Counted from the first letter of the stretch, positions 17,196 to 26,442 are shown. The stretch is DNA of 64,000 bases from Bacillota bacterium (GCA_021850485.1 JAJZLY010000008.1:1-64000); one strand, 5' to 3'. Made by a program: numbers and translations. Notes: generated by a model not told the origin, from the letters alone.

Positions 17196-18080
17196 TCAGG
17201 GCAACCTCCCGTTCAACGGTGCACCGGATGGTGGGTTCGACCGCCCAGGCCGCGGTTCCGGGCGGGGCAGCAGGCCGAACTCCTCTTTCATCCGCTCGCC
17301 CCGCACCCAGTGGAAAAACGCCCATACCGTAGCCGCGCCGTAGGCAGTCAGGGTCATGTAGTGCATGACCAGGCCGCCCAGCTGCTGGTCAAGTAGCGGG
17401 CTGACTCCGGGGATCAGGCGAGGTGCCGTCAGGTAGAACGTATAGATCGGAATCGGTGCAAAGGTGATGGTGGCAAAGGCCACCATCATCAGCAGCCCGT
17501 CCACAAACAGGTAGAGGATCTTCAGCGGATCGCTGAGGGCAGGCAGCTCAGGCAGCGGGCTGAACACGGGCCACCACATGAACATGCCAGTGACCAAGAT
17601 GACGGCATGTTCGATGAAGTGCACGGTCTCGTTCTTGAGAGACAGGTCGTAAAAACCAGGGAAATGCATGTAGGAAAATAGGATGTTGAAAACCAAGACC
17701 GCGACCAAGGGCCGGGTCAAGAAGGCGAGCACCTTGCCGACGGCTGGCATGCGGTAGATGGGGCGCCAAAACCAGTCTGGCGTTCCGATCAGGAGCAACG
17801 GCGCCACCACCACCGCCAGCAGCATGTGCTGCAACATGTGCGCACTGAACAGGTAGTGGTCGGAGATGACGTCGAGCGGCGACCCCACCGCCAGATAGAG
17901 CAGGGCCAGAGTCAGGTAAAAGGTGATCTGTTGGTTGCGGCGCACCGGTAGATGATTTGCGAGCCTGACCCGCAATGGGCCGACCACCCAGGCGTAGAGC
18001 GCTCCGATCACGACCAGACCGAGCGCGATGGGCGGGTTCCAGAGGGCTGAGAATCCCCAGCTGGCGAGCATGGCCGACAC
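17196..18080 (-). CDS. ctaG: Cytochrome c oxidase assembly factor CtaG (caa3 type)
   Basis: 294 residues, about seven helices. It belongs to the Bacillus CtaG family (caa3_CtaG), unrelated to the Cox11-type CtaG. Recognisable segments include S-A-H-M-L-Q-H-M-L-L, F-I-E-H-A-V and M-H-Y-M-T-L. The protein helps form the CuA centre or otherwise assembles the oxidase. The GTG at 18080 follows GAGGAGGGGTGA; an ATG three codons later is possible. It is 49 bases after ctaF. Confidence 0.9.
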   Translation of the reverse strand: MSAMLASWGFSALWNPPIALGLVVIGALYAWVVGPLRVRLANHLPVRRNQQITFYLTLALLYLAVGSPLDVISDHYLFSAHMLQHMLLAVVVAPLLLIGTPDWFWRPIYRMPAVGKVLAFLTRPLVAVLVFNILFSYMHFPGFYDLSLKNETVHFIEHAVILVTGMFMWWPVFSPLPELPALSDPLKILYLFVDGLLMMVAFATITFAPIPIYTFYLTAPRLIPGVSPLLDQQLGGLVMHYMTLTAYGAATVWAFFHWVRGERMKEEFGLLPRPEPRPGRSNPPSGAPLNGRLP

Positions 18081-18129
18081 GGCTCACCCCTCCTCTCGGA
18101 TGTGAAGGTTAGCCGCTTGCCCGATCAAC

Positions 18130-18435
18130 TCAGTATCGAAGCAACACAAACAGCGCCATCGAGATCAGCACGGCCACTCCGAGGCCCATGCCAAAGAACA
18201 TGCCATAAGCGCGCCGGCCCACGTTCAGGTGCATGAACAGATACACCTGGAGCACCACCTGAACGGCGGCAAAGGCGAGCAAGATGGCAGCGATGAACAC
18301 GCCTGGGAGCGCCCCGGTAATCACCAGGGCGAAGGCGATCACCGTCAGCACGACCATCGCCCACATCACCTGCCAGTAGCGGCGGCGGTGTTGGCGTTCT
18401 GCTGCCTGCGGGCTGCCTGTCACCTGATCGCTCAC
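18130..18435 (-). CDS. ctaF: Cytochrome c oxidase subunit IV
   Basis: 101 residues, three helices, with the prokaryotic subunit-IV pattern L-Q-V-Y-L-F-M-H-L. It is a small accessory membrane subunit. The start is a GTG five bases after the ctaE stop. It lies in the standard C-D-E-F order of Gram-positive aa3/caa3 operons. Confidence 0.9.
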   Translation of the reverse strand: MSDQVTGSPQAAERQHRRRYWQVMWAMVVLTVIAFALVITGALPGVFIAAILLAFAAVQVVLQVYLFMHLNVGRRAYGMFFGMGLGVAVLISMALFVLLRY

Positions 18436-18439
18436 CCTC

Positions 18440-19057
18440 TCAGTGCACCTTTTGCATCAGGTAGACCACCGTAAAGATGATCACCCATACCACGTCCACA
18501 AAGTGCCAGTACAGGCCGGCGATCCACACCTTGGAGGTGTTGGCCGGCGTGATCCCATCTTTGAAGGAATAGACCAGCAAGGAGATGATCCAGAACAGTC
18601 CAAAGGCGACGTGCAGTCCATGGAACCCAACTAGGGCGAAGAAGGCCGAGGCCGAGGCGCTGGATCCCATGGTGAAACCAGATGCCATGTAGTGTGTGAA
18701 TTCGAAGATCTGCAGGTCCAAGAAGATGGCGCCGAGCAGGGCGGTCACCCACAGCCAGATCTTCATGGCCTGCAGCTCGCCCTTGTTCATGGCCAAGAAG
18801 GCAAAGACCATGGTCAGGCTGCTGGAAAGCAACGACAGTGTCATCAGGCCCGTCAGCGGCAGGTCGATCAATGAGGCCAGGGTCACTGTGCCGACGGTGT
18901 GGGTGTCCAAGGACAGATAGGTACCGATCAGCGAGGCGAAGAAGGCGCATTCGCCAGAGAGGAAGATCCAAAATCCCAGCACCCGGTTGTCCTGCGCCTT
19001 GGCCTGTTCCGGCGACACCGGCGGGTGGGCAGCCGGCATCTCATGGCTGCCGATCAC
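18440..19057 (-). CDS. ctaE: Cytochrome c oxidase subunit III
   Basis: 205 residues with five helices, the short form found in Gram-positive oxidases. Signatures include G-F-W-I-F-L-S-G-E-C-A-F-F, G-F-H-G-L-H-V and Y-W-H-F-V-D-V-V-W. The GTG at 19057 overlaps the ctaD stop (GTGA), with GGGAGGTGA just upstream. Confidence 0.95.
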   Translation of the reverse strand: MIGSHEMPAAHPPVSPEQAKAQDNRVLGFWIFLSGECAFFASLIGTYLSLDTHTVGTVTLASLIDLPLTGLMTLSLLSSSLTMVFAFLAMNKGELQAMKIWLWVTALLGAIFLDLQIFEFTHYMASGFTMGSSASASAFFALVGFHGLHVAFGLFWIISLLVYSFKDGITPANTSKVWIAGLYWHFVDVVWVIIFTVVYLMQKVH

Positions 19058-20940
19058 TCGCCGTCACCTCCCACCGGTTGCACGATCTCGCCGGGGTCTT
19101 CATCGACGATCATGCGGTGAATGGAGAAAAAGGCCAGCACCAGACCGATTGCCACCAGCAGAAGCAGGCCGAAGATGGCGCCATAGCCAGCGATCATCAG
19201 GCCGAGGGCGATCAAGAACGGATAGATGGAACCGGTTGGCATGTGAATGCCGTGGTGGGCATGTTCCTCGTGAGGGTCTGCCTCAGGCTCAGCCGACCGC
19301 AGGTGGCCATCGCCCTCAGTCTTCTCCACCCACCAGGCATCACGACCGCGCACCAACGGTGTCTTGGCAAAGTTGTAGACCGGCGCAGGCGAACTGATCG
19401 CCCATTCCAAAGCCCTGGCGTCCCAAGGGTCAGGACCCGCCTGCTCGCCAGATCTGAGCGTCTTGAACAGGTTGTAGAAGAAGAACAGGAACGAAATCGC
19501 CAAGATAAAGGCCCCGATGGTCGCGACCAAATTCCAAAAGGCGACGGCTTGACCCATGGCCGCTGAATAGGTGGCCACCCGGCGGGGCATGCCAAGCAGT
19601 CCCAGAAAGTGCATCGGGAAAAAGGTGACGTTGAAGCCAATCATCAGCAACCAGAAGTGCCATTTGCCAAGGGTTTCATTCAGCAAGCGGCCAGTGATCT
19701 TGGGGAACCAGTAGTAGGCCCCGGCCAGCACGCCCATCAAAGATCCACCGATCAGGACGTAGTGCAGGTGGGCGACCACGAAGTAGGAGTCGTTGTACTG
19801 GAAGTCGGCCGGCGCCATGGCCAGCATCACGCCGCTGATGCCGCCGATCACGAACAGGGGGATGAAGCCGGTGGCGAAAAGCATGGCAGTGGTGAATTTG
19901 ATCTTGCCGCCCCACATGGTGAAGATCCAGTTGAAAATCTTCACTCCGGTCGGCACGGCGATGGCCATGGTGGTAATCGCGAACAGAGAGTTCACGTAGG
20001 GTCCAAATCCGTCGACGAACATGTGGTGCACCCACACCGTGAAGGCCAAAAAGCCGATGGCAATGGTCGCCAGCACCATCGAGTCGTAACCAAACAGGGT
20101 CTTTCGCGAGAAGGTGGCGATCACCTCAGAGATGATACCGAAGGCCGGAAGGATCAGGATGTAGACTTCAGGGTGTCCGAAGATCCAAAACAGGTGTTGC
20201 CACAGCAAGACGTTTCCGCCCTTGGCAATGTTGAAGAAGTTAGCACCCATCAATCGATCGAACATCAGCAAGAACAAGTTCACGGTGAACGGCGGAAAGG
20301 CGAATAAGATCAACACCGATGTGATGAACGTCGTCCAGGTGAAAAGCGGCATCCGCATCAGGCTCATGCCAGGTGCGCGCATGTTGATGATGGTGGCGAT
20401 GAAGTTGACTCCGGTCATCAGCGTGCCGATGCCAGCCAGCTGCAAACCGATGTCGTAGAAGTCAATGCCCGGTCCTGGATTGAACGGGGTGAGGCTGATC
20501 GGGGCGTAGTTGAACCAGCCGGCGTTGGGCGCTCCGCCCAGGAACCAGCTGGAGTTCAGCAAGATGCCTCCGAGCACGAACAGCCACAAGCTGAGTGCGT
20601 TCAGCCGCGGGAAGGCAACGTCTCTGGCCCCGATTTGCAGGGGCACGATACAGTTGATGAACCCAATGAACAGGGGCATCACGGCAAGAAAGATCATGGT
20701 GGTCCCGTGCATGGTAAAAAGCTGGTCGTACAACGCAGGGGTGACAAACGTGTTGCCCGGGGAGGAAAGCTGGATGCGAATCATCAGCGCTTCCAGGCCA
20801 CCCACCGCGAAGAAAAAGGTGGCGGCGAGCAGGTACATGATGCCGATCCGCTTGTGGTCAGCGGTCGTCAGCCACCCCATCAGGTAGCTCTGGCTGTGCC
20901 GTCGTGGCTCGGTCCCGACGACTTCAGCGATGGCTGCCAT
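19054..20940 (-). CDS. ctaD: Cytochrome c oxidase subunit I (A-type heme-copper oxidase)
   Basis: 628 residues with a long C-terminal extension bearing two extra helices, as in Bacillus CtaD. The active-site stretch F-G-H-P-E-V-Y has both the D-channel glutamate and the cross-linked His-Tyr, so it is an A1-type oxidase. V-W-V-H-H-M-F-V and A-H-L-H-Y-V supply CuB and heme ligands. It reduces oxygen to water and pumps protons in the membrane. It follows ctaC by 53 bases. Confidence 0.97.
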   Translation of the reverse strand: MAAIAEVVGTEPRRHSQSYLMGWLTTADHKRIGIMYLLAATFFFAVGGLEALMIRIQLSSPGNTFVTPALYDQLFTMHGTTMIFLAVMPLFIGFINCIVPLQIGARDVAFPRLNALSLWLFVLGGILLNSSWFLGGAPNAGWFNYAPISLTPFNPGPGIDFYDIGLQLAGIGTLMTGVNFIATIINMRAPGMSLMRMPLFTWTTFITSVLILFAFPPFTVNLFLLMFDRLMGANFFNIAKGGNVLLWQHLFWIFGHPEVYILILPAFGIISEVIATFSRKTLFGYDSMVLATIAIGFLAFTVWVHHMFVDGFGPYVNSLFAITTMAIAVPTGVKIFNWIFTMWGGKIKFTTAMLFATGFIPLFVIGGISGVMLAMAPADFQYNDSYFVVAHLHYVLIGGSLMGVLAGAYYWFPKITGRLLNETLGKWHFWLLMIGFNVTFFPMHFLGLLGMPRRVATYSAAMGQAVAFWNLVATIGAFILAISFLFFFYNLFKTLRSGEQAGPDPWDARALEWAISSPAPVYNFAKTPLVRGRDAWWVEKTEGDGHLRSAEPEADPHEEHAHHGIHMPTGSIYPFLIALGLMIAGYGAIFGLLLLVAIGLVLAFFSIHRMIVDEDPGEIVQPVGGDGE

Positions 20941-20993
20941 CTCGGCTCTCCCCTTTCCGGTTCACCTGAAGCGCTGCGGTGGTACCTGCCACC

Positions 20994-21788
20994 TCAGCTA
21001 GACACCGGTAGCGGGCCCCGCTCCAACGCCCAGGCTGTACCAGAGGCAGCGCCCTTCTTCTGCATGGACTTGACCCAGGTCTGAAACTGGGCCGGCGGCA
21101 GGGCGATCACCGTCATGTGCATATTGTAGTGGCCGACGCCGCAGAACTGCGCGCATTCTCCAAAGTAACTACCTGCACGGCTTGCCTCCAGCCACATGTA
21201 TGTGTGGTAGCCGGGAATGGCATCGGTCTTGCCAGCCAGCTCGGGCACCCAGAAGGAATGGATCACATCGGCAGAAGTCAGGGTGAGGTTCACCTTTTCC
21301 CCGACCGGGATATACAAGTTATGGATCGTGCTGATCCCCAATCCCGGGTAGTCGAACTGCCAGAAGAACTGATGTCCAGTCACGGACACCTGGAGACTGG
21401 TCGTCGGATTGGGCCGGCGGGTCAAGTAGAATTCAGTCTGCACCGTCAGGACTGTAAGGTAGATCACGATCAACAGCGGAACGACCGTCCACAAGATCTC
21501 CAGCCGGGTGTCGCCAGTCGACGCGCTCACCGCGCTCGTATCGTTGCGGCGAGCACGATAGCGGATCAGGGCAAAGCCCCATAGCCCCATCACCACGACA
21601 AAAATGACCAGCATGATGTAGAGGGAAATCTGAATCAGGCTCAACTCACGACTGGCCACTGGCCCCGCTGGGGCCAACACCGAAGCGCGCGAGCTGAAGT
21701 AGTTGCCGCACCCGCTCAACGCCACGGTCAGGATTCCCAGCACGGCTGGCCATTTTAAGCGAGACACAAACCGCTTCACAGGTCGCAC
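20994..21788 (-). CDS. ctaC: Cytochrome c oxidase subunit II (lipoprotein, no heme c domain)
   Basis: 264 residues. A lipobox L-S-G-C puts the mature N-terminus on a lipid; two helices follow, then the cupredoxin domain. CuA ligands are present in the G-E-C-A-Q-F-C-G-V-G-H and downstream M-H-M region. The chain ends about 30 residues after CuA without C-x2-C-H, so this is an aa3 rather than a caa3 subunit and needs a separate electron donor. The GTG at 21788 has GGGAGG six bases upstream. Confidence 0.95.
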   Translation of the reverse strand: MRPVKRFVSRLKWPAVLGILTVALSGCGNYFSSRASVLAPAGPVASRELSLIQISLYIMLVIFVVVMGLWGFALIRYRARRNDTSAVSASTGDTRLEILWTVVPLLIVIYLTVLTVQTEFYLTRRPNPTTSLQVSVTGHQFFWQFDYPGLGISTIHNLYIPVGEKVNLTLTSADVIHSFWVPELAGKTDAIPGYHTYMWLEASRAGSYFGECAQFCGVGHYNMHMTVIALPPAQFQTWVKSMQKKGAASGTAWALERGPLPVSS

Positions 21789-21802
21789 GTCGAACCTCCC
21801 TG

Positions 21803-21855
21803 AGTCAGCGCACGGCGAAATCGGCCGGCCCGGGCCGCTGACTGAGAAGATACCA
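21803..21855 (-). promoter_or_regulatory. Possible extended -10 promoter and leader hairpin of the ctaC operon
   Basis: On the minus strand TGG precedes TATCTT (21847-21852), a weak extended -10. Immediately downstream an 8-bp inverted repeat AGTCAGCG/CGCTGACT (21803-21810 and 21836-21843) encloses a GC-rich palindrome, so the ctaC leader could fold. Nothing else is evident in 21789-21923. Confidence 0.25.
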
Positions 21856-21923
21856 CATTTCCTCGATTCGGACCGGCGCCCGGATGACTATGCGAAAAAT
21901 TTCTCGAGTCCGCCGAGTCCCGT

Positions 21924-22790
21924 CTACCCTGCGCTTGAGGCTACCGAGGGGGCCACATCGAGCTCTCTGGCCAGGCGGGTCATGTAAGCATCGTGCAAGC
22001 GGCTGGTGACGACGCCGGGCCCAGGAGCCTGCCACTCCCCCTGAATCTCAGCGATCGGCAGCAGATGGCTGGTAGTTCCGGTCACGAAGATTTCGTCCGC
22101 CTGGCTGAGGTCGGCTCGTGCATAGGGCTCCAGCCGGATCGCCAGGCCCAGCCGCCTGGCCTCTTCTAGGACCACGTGCCTGGTGATCCCTGGCAACACC
22201 AGATGGTTCGCCGGGTGGGTCCACAACTCGCCCCGACGGACGACGAACAAATTGGTGGCTGCTCCCTCGGTCAGCATGTCATCTCGGACCAAGATGGCTT
22301 CCCTAGCTCCCTGGCGTCGGGCCTGCTCTCGAGCCAGCACATTGGGTAGCAAGTTGACCGACTTGATGTCGCAGCGAAGCCACCTCTGATCGGCCAACAG
22401 AATAGCCCGTACACCCTGGGCGATCCGGGGCTCAGGCTCGGCAGCCGGTTTCACGAAGGCGACGGTGGAGGGCTGAACGACCTCGGGGAAGTGGTGCTCC
22501 CGAGGTGCCACCCCACGACTCACTTCCAAGTACAGGGAGCCGGTCGTGCAGGCGGCGTCGTTCCACAGCTGCCTGGCCACGGACAGCCAGGTGGCGGAGT
22601 CCTGGAGTATGGGGATTTCCACCTCGGCCGAAGATCTGGCCAAGCGGGACATGTGGAGGTCCCAGAAGGCAAAGCGACCGGCTCGCCCGAAGATCACCTC
22701 ATAAACGCCATCGCCGAACAAAAACGCCCGATCGGTTACCGGGATCAGCGCGCTCTCTGGAGGGACGAATCGGCCGTTGACATACACCAC
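21924..22790 (-). CDS. dat: Class IV aminotransferase, D-amino-acid transaminase-like
   Basis: 288 residues, PLP enzyme of fold type IV. The PLP lysine is K143 in C-D-I-K-S-V-N-L-L-P-N, close to the D-alanine transaminase consensus. E175 in L-T-E-G-A-A-T-N supports the cofactor. The product is probably D-glutamate or D-alanine for the wall; branched-chain or aminodeoxychorismate lyase roles cannot be excluded. The ATG at 22790 has GAGGAATGAGG upstream. Its 5' end overlaps that of the divergent SDR by 14 bases. Confidence 0.85.
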   Translation of the reverse strand: MVYVNGRFVPPESALIPVTDRAFLFGDGVYEVIFGRAGRFAFWDLHMSRLARSSAEVEIPILQDSATWLSVARQLWNDAACTTGSLYLEVSRGVAPREHHFPEVVQPSTVAFVKPAAEPEPRIAQGVRAILLADQRWLRCDIKSVNLLPNVLAREQARRQGAREAILVRDDMLTEGAATNLFVVRRGELWTHPANHLVLPGITRHVVLEEARRLGLAIRLEPYARADLSQADEIFVTGTTSHLLPIAEIQGEWQAPGPGVVTSRLHDAYMTRLARELDVAPSVASSAG

Positions 22791-23544
22791 AAAGCCTCAT
22801 TCCTCTCTTCAGATCGTCCACCGTCCCCTGGTCGGCGAAGTCATCGCCGTACTCGGCGCCAGCGGGGCCCTGGGTCAAGCTCTGGTGCCGCTACTGGCCA
22901 AGCGAGGAGCGACGCTGATCTTATGTGGCCGCCGGCAGGTTGTCCTGAGCTCCTTGGCGGCCGACACGGGCGCCCATGTGGTGGCAGGAGACCTGACCGT
23001 TGCAGGCTGTCGCCAGCAAATATACGAGGTGGCCGACCGGCTCGGGCGCCTGGATGCCATCGCCGCGCTGACCGGTGAGGCCAGCTTCGGGGCTTTCGCC
23101 GCGACCTCCGACCGAGAAGTGCTGGCGGCCATCCAAGCCAATTTGGCCATTCCCATGCTGGCCGTCAAATCCCTGCTGCCGCTCATGATCCGCCGTCGGC
23201 GCGGCCGCATCTGCTTGGTTTCCTCGGTGTGGGCCCGGCTGCCGGCTGCCGGCGAGGTGGCGTACAGTGCCGCTAAGGCAGGACTGACCGGATTCGGGCT
23301 GGCGCTGGCCAGCGAATTGGCGCCGGACAACATCCAGGTCAACGTGCTTGCCCCGGCAGCCTTCCCCAGCCCCATGCTGGCACGGCTGAGTACGGAGGAG
23401 TTGCAAGATCTGGCCGCTCGCCAAGGCGGGCGACTGCTGTCGACCAAGCGAGTCGCTCATCGCGTCTTGTCGTTGCTAGATCCGGACTTAGATATGAGCG
23501 GACGGGTGCTGCGGATCGGTCGCATCCGCCGCTCCTCGGACTAG
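22777..23544 (+). CDS. Short-chain dehydrogenase/reductase
   Basis: 255 residues, Rossmann fold. The cofactor loop is V-L-G-A-S-G-A-L-G (about 25-33). The catalytic Ser is S149 or S150 and Y163-x3-K167 completes the active site, so it should be an active NAD(P)-dependent reductase of unknown substrate. No ATG or GTG lies before the cofactor loop, so a TTG at 22777, with GGAGGGA upstream, is taken. The stop codon interlocks with that of the diguanylate cyclase. Confidence 0.82.
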   Translation: MTYTTKPHSSLQIVHRPLVGEVIAVLGASGALGQALVPLLAKRGATLILCGRRQVVLSSLAADTGAHVVAGDLTVAGCRQQIYEVADRLGRLDAIAALTGEASFGAFAATSDREVLAAIQANLAIPMLAVKSLLPLMIRRRRGRICLVSSVWARLPAAGEVAYSAAKAGLTGFGLALASELAPDNIQVNVLAPAAFPSPMLARLSTEELQDLAARQGGRLLSTKRVAHRVLSLLDPDLDMSGRVLRIGRIRRSSD

Positions 23545-25064
23545 AGGGGAGATGCCCCCCGGCCAGCCACCGTCAGCCGGTTTTTGCCGGCCTCTTTGCT
23601 GGCGTACAGCGCCATGTCAGCGCCCTTGATCAGGTCCTGGGCCGTCTCGCCGTTGCCGTTTGAGGCGCACACGCCGATGCTGGCGCTAATCGGAATGTCG
23701 ATCCCCAAATCAAGATCCCAGATGGCCCGCCGCACCCGCTCGCCGACCATCGCTGCCTGCTCAACGTCTGTGTCCGGCAAGATCAGCATGAATTCGTCTC
23801 CAGCGTAGCGCACGGCTGCGTCCCCGATTCTGGTATGCGACTTCAGCACCTCAGCGATCGCCCGGATCATCCGGTCGCCGGTGTCGTGCCCATAACGGTC
23901 GTTGATCGATTTGAGCGTGTCCGAATCGAGCATCAGCAAGGACAGTGGCTGACCGACCCGCTCCGCACGCTCCACCTCCTGCGGCAACCTGTCTCCCAGG
24001 TAGCGCTGGTTGAACAGCCCCGTCATCGGATCGGTCATACTCAGCCAGCGAGTGCGCTCGTAAAGCTCCTTGGTCTCATCGTAGAGTCGGGAGTTTTGGA
24101 CGGCGACAGCTGCCTGCTGGGCGACCAACTCCGTCAATTCCAGATCGTGGGCGCCATATCGATTTGCACCGAGGCGGCTAATCCGCAAGATGCCGATCAG
24201 TTTTTCCTGGACTCTGAGCGGTACAAAAATCGCAGACACCTCAGTCGGCTCAGTGCCAGGGAGCGGTGACGCCAGCGGGTGCGCTTCCATGTTGCCGACA
24301 ATCAGGGGACGCCCCTCTTTGGCGACGGTGCCGGTCACGCCCTGGCCCACCGCGATCGGATAGGAGGCGAGGGCTCGGGCTTCCTCCGAAACCTCTCCCA
24401 TGCGGCTGTCCACGGCCACTGGATTGAGCACTTGGGTTTGGTCATCGAGCAGGTAGATGATGGCGTATTCAGATTCCGTGACCTGGCGTAACCCGCCGAC
24501 CAGGAGAGACAGTACCGAGGCCAGCGGCACATTGGTGGAAAGATCCCCCGCCTGGTTGATCGTCTCCATCACGCCGCGCACCCGGCGCTCGAAGCGGGCG
24601 CTCTCTCCGGCCCGGACCAAGACGGCTGCTACCAGGATGATCAGGGGCACGCGCAATAACTCATCTCGAATGAAGGCGTCGCTGAAACCTAGCACCAGCG
24701 GTGTCAGGCTGAGCAGGGCGTTGAAGGCTGCTACCTGATAGGCCCGCTTGGAATGCAACATAGACGCCGCGATGGCGGCGGACAGATAGAACAACGGAAA
24801 AAGCGGCGAGGCCTGCGCGCCAGAGCCCCAGACAGCAGCTGCCACGAGCAAGGCGGCAATATAGCCAAAGTTGAGCCGCTGAAACCAGCGCTCCGGCAAA
24901 AACCGGCTGAGGACGGCAACGGCTCCAGCCGCCAGCGCCACTGCGAACTCCAACGGCCAGTTGACGTGTGCGGCAACGCTGGGCACCACCAAGATGAGCA
25001 GGGACACCGCGGCCGCGATGGCGAAGGCAATAGAAATCAGGGGACGACGGCCGCGAGTGGTCAC
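23541..25064 (-). CDS. Membrane GAF-GGDEF diguanylate cyclase
   Basis: 507 residues. Five or six N-terminal helices (about 8-150) are followed by a GAF domain (about 180-325) and a GGDEF domain. The active motif is A-G-D-E-F at 421-425, an accepted active variant. An R-I-G-D inhibitory site lies five residues before it, so product feedback is likely. It should make c-di-GMP from GTP in response to a membrane or GAF signal. The GTG at 25064 follows AGGGAGGAATTCAGGG. It lies 117 bases downstream of purD in the same direction. Confidence 0.92.
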   Translation of the reverse strand: MTTRGRRPLISIAFAIAAAVSLLILVVPSVAAHVNWPLEFAVALAAGAVAVLSRFLPERWFQRLNFGYIAALLVAAAVWGSGAQASPLFPLFYLSAAIAASMLHSKRAYQVAAFNALLSLTPLVLGFSDAFIRDELLRVPLIILVAAVLVRAGESARFERRVRGVMETINQAGDLSTNVPLASVLSLLVGGLRQVTESEYAIIYLLDDQTQVLNPVAVDSRMGEVSEEARALASYPIAVGQGVTGTVAKEGRPLIVGNMEAHPLASPLPGTEPTEVSAIFVPLRVQEKLIGILRISRLGANRYGAHDLELTELVAQQAAVAVQNSRLYDETKELYERTRWLSMTDPMTGLFNQRYLGDRLPQEVERAERVGQPLSLLMLDSDTLKSINDRYGHDTGDRMIRAIAEVLKSHTRIGDAAVRYAGDEFMLILPDTDVEQAAMVGERVRRAIWDLDLGIDIPISASIGVCASNGNGETAQDLIKGADMALYASKEAGKNRLTVAGRGASPL

Positions 25065-25098
25065 CCCTGAATTCCTCCCTGCTCGTGATTCTCGCTGA

Positions 25099-25117
25099 CA
25101 GGCGCAAATTGCGCCTG
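25099..25117 (-). terminator. Hairpin downstream of purD
   Basis: CAGGCGC and GCGCCTG pair around AAATT between purD and the cyclase gene. There is no U-run, so read-through from the purine operon into the cyclase gene is possible. Confidence 0.3.
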
Positions 25118-25181
25118 GGCGGTCTCACATACTGAAGAAGAGGTTCTGGCCCACCCACTTCTTACCTGCACGCACGGCGCA

Positions 25182-26438
25182 TTAGGGCTGCGACGTCACC
25201 TGCGGTTCGGTGCCGATATCCCGGCGGTAGGCGGAACCAGAGAAGTGAATGGATTCGGCCAGCCGATAGGCGGCTGCCCTGGCCTCAGCGTGCGTAGGGC
25301 CAACGCCGACGGCGGTGGCCACACGCCCGCTGCCAGCCAATAAGTGGCGTTCGTCACCGGCCACACCACTCCAAAATAACAGTTCTCCCCTGCCCTGGGT
25401 GCGAAACGCGATCGGTTGCGGCGGTGCCTGTGCGGTCGGATAGCCATTGGCCACGACCACCACGCCAACGGCCTGATCCGTAGCCACAGGCAGTGGCCCT
25501 GCCTGCTCGAGCCGCCCGGTGGCCGCTGCCATCAGCCACTCCGGCGCATCGGGAGGTAGCAACGGTAGGAGCACTTCGGTCTCCGGGTCGCCAAAGCGGA
25601 CATTGTATTCCAACACCCGCGGGCCATCCGGCGTCAGCATGAGTCCTGCATAGAGGACGCCCTGGAAGGGAGATCCCTGAGCAGTCAGATGGCGGGCCAC
25701 CGGGGCGATGGCGAGGTCCACCAAGTCGGCTGCCGAAATGGAACTCGCCACTGGGGCCACCGCACCCATACCGCCGGTGTTCGGGCCGAGGTCCCGATCG
25801 AACCGGCGCTTGTAGTCGCGCGCCAGCGGCAAGGCGACCACCGCGTCGCCACAGACTAGGGCATGCACGGAAATTTCTGGTCCGGTCAGCCGCTCCTCCA
25901 CGACCAAGCTGCCGAAGGTTCCAAGCCAGCGCCCGCCCGCCTGTCTGGCGTCTTGCAGGTCGCTGGCGATCCACACACCTTTGCCCTGAGCCAATCCATC
26001 CGCTTTCAGGGCCACATTTCCCTGAAACCGGTCGATCGCCGCCTCTAGCGCCTGACTGCTGGAAACAGTCGCAAACCGGGCAGTCGGCACCCCGCAGGAC
26101 GCCATCACCGCCTTGGCGTATGCCTTGGATCCTTCCAGGCGAGCTGCCAAACGGCTGGGGCCCAATACCTGGTGGCCTCTGGCCCGCAGGTGATCAGCCA
26201 GCCCACCGACCAATGGTGCTTCCGGTCCGATCACGATCAGCGAGCAGGCCGCCTGGTCGGCAATCCGGCAAACGGCCTCCAGATCCGCCAGGTCGACGGG
26301 GATCGTTTCGACGCCTGCTTGCCGTATGCCCGGATTGCCTGGCACCACCACCACCCGGTTGATCCCGGACGCCCTTTGACACGCCCAGGCCAGCGCATGC
26401 TCGCGGCCGCCGCTGCCCACAATCAGGACGCTGAGCAT
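25182..26438 (-). CDS. purD: Phosphoribosylamine-glycine ligase PurD
   Basis: 418 residues, ATP-grasp enzyme of the second step of purine synthesis, making GAR from phosphoribosylamine, glycine and ATP. Visible are the N-terminal V-G-S-G-G-R-E-H-A-L, the ATP loop A-D-G-L-A-Q-G-K-G-V and D-L-G-P-N-T-G-G-M-G-A, and E-Y-N-V-R-F-G-D-P-E. The ATG at 26438 comes just after purH. It is the last gene of the pur operon. Confidence 0.97.
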   Translation of the reverse strand: MLSVLIVGSGGREHALAWACQRASGINRVVVVPGNPGIRQAGVETIPVDLADLEAVCRIADQAACSLIVIGPEAPLVGGLADHLRARGHQVLGPSRLAARLEGSKAYAKAVMASCGVPTARFATVSSSQALEAAIDRFQGNVALKADGLAQGKGVWIASDLQDARQAGGRWLGTFGSLVVEERLTGPEISVHALVCGDAVVALPLARDYKRRFDRDLGPNTGGMGAVAPVASSISAADLVDLAIAPVARHLTAQGSPFQGVLYAGLMLTPDGPRVLEYNVRFGDPETEVLLPLLPPDAPEWLMAAATGRLEQAGPLPVATDQAVGVVVVANGYPTAQAPPQPIAFRTQGRGELLFWSGVAGDERHLLAGSGRVATAVGVGPTHAEARAAAYRLAESIHFSGSAYRRDIGTEPQVTSQP

Positions 26439-26442
26439 CGCC

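Noticed and set aside
19054-20940. An extra plus-strand gene opposite ctaD
   Set aside because: The readings are low-complexity antisense frames; ctaD is unambiguous.
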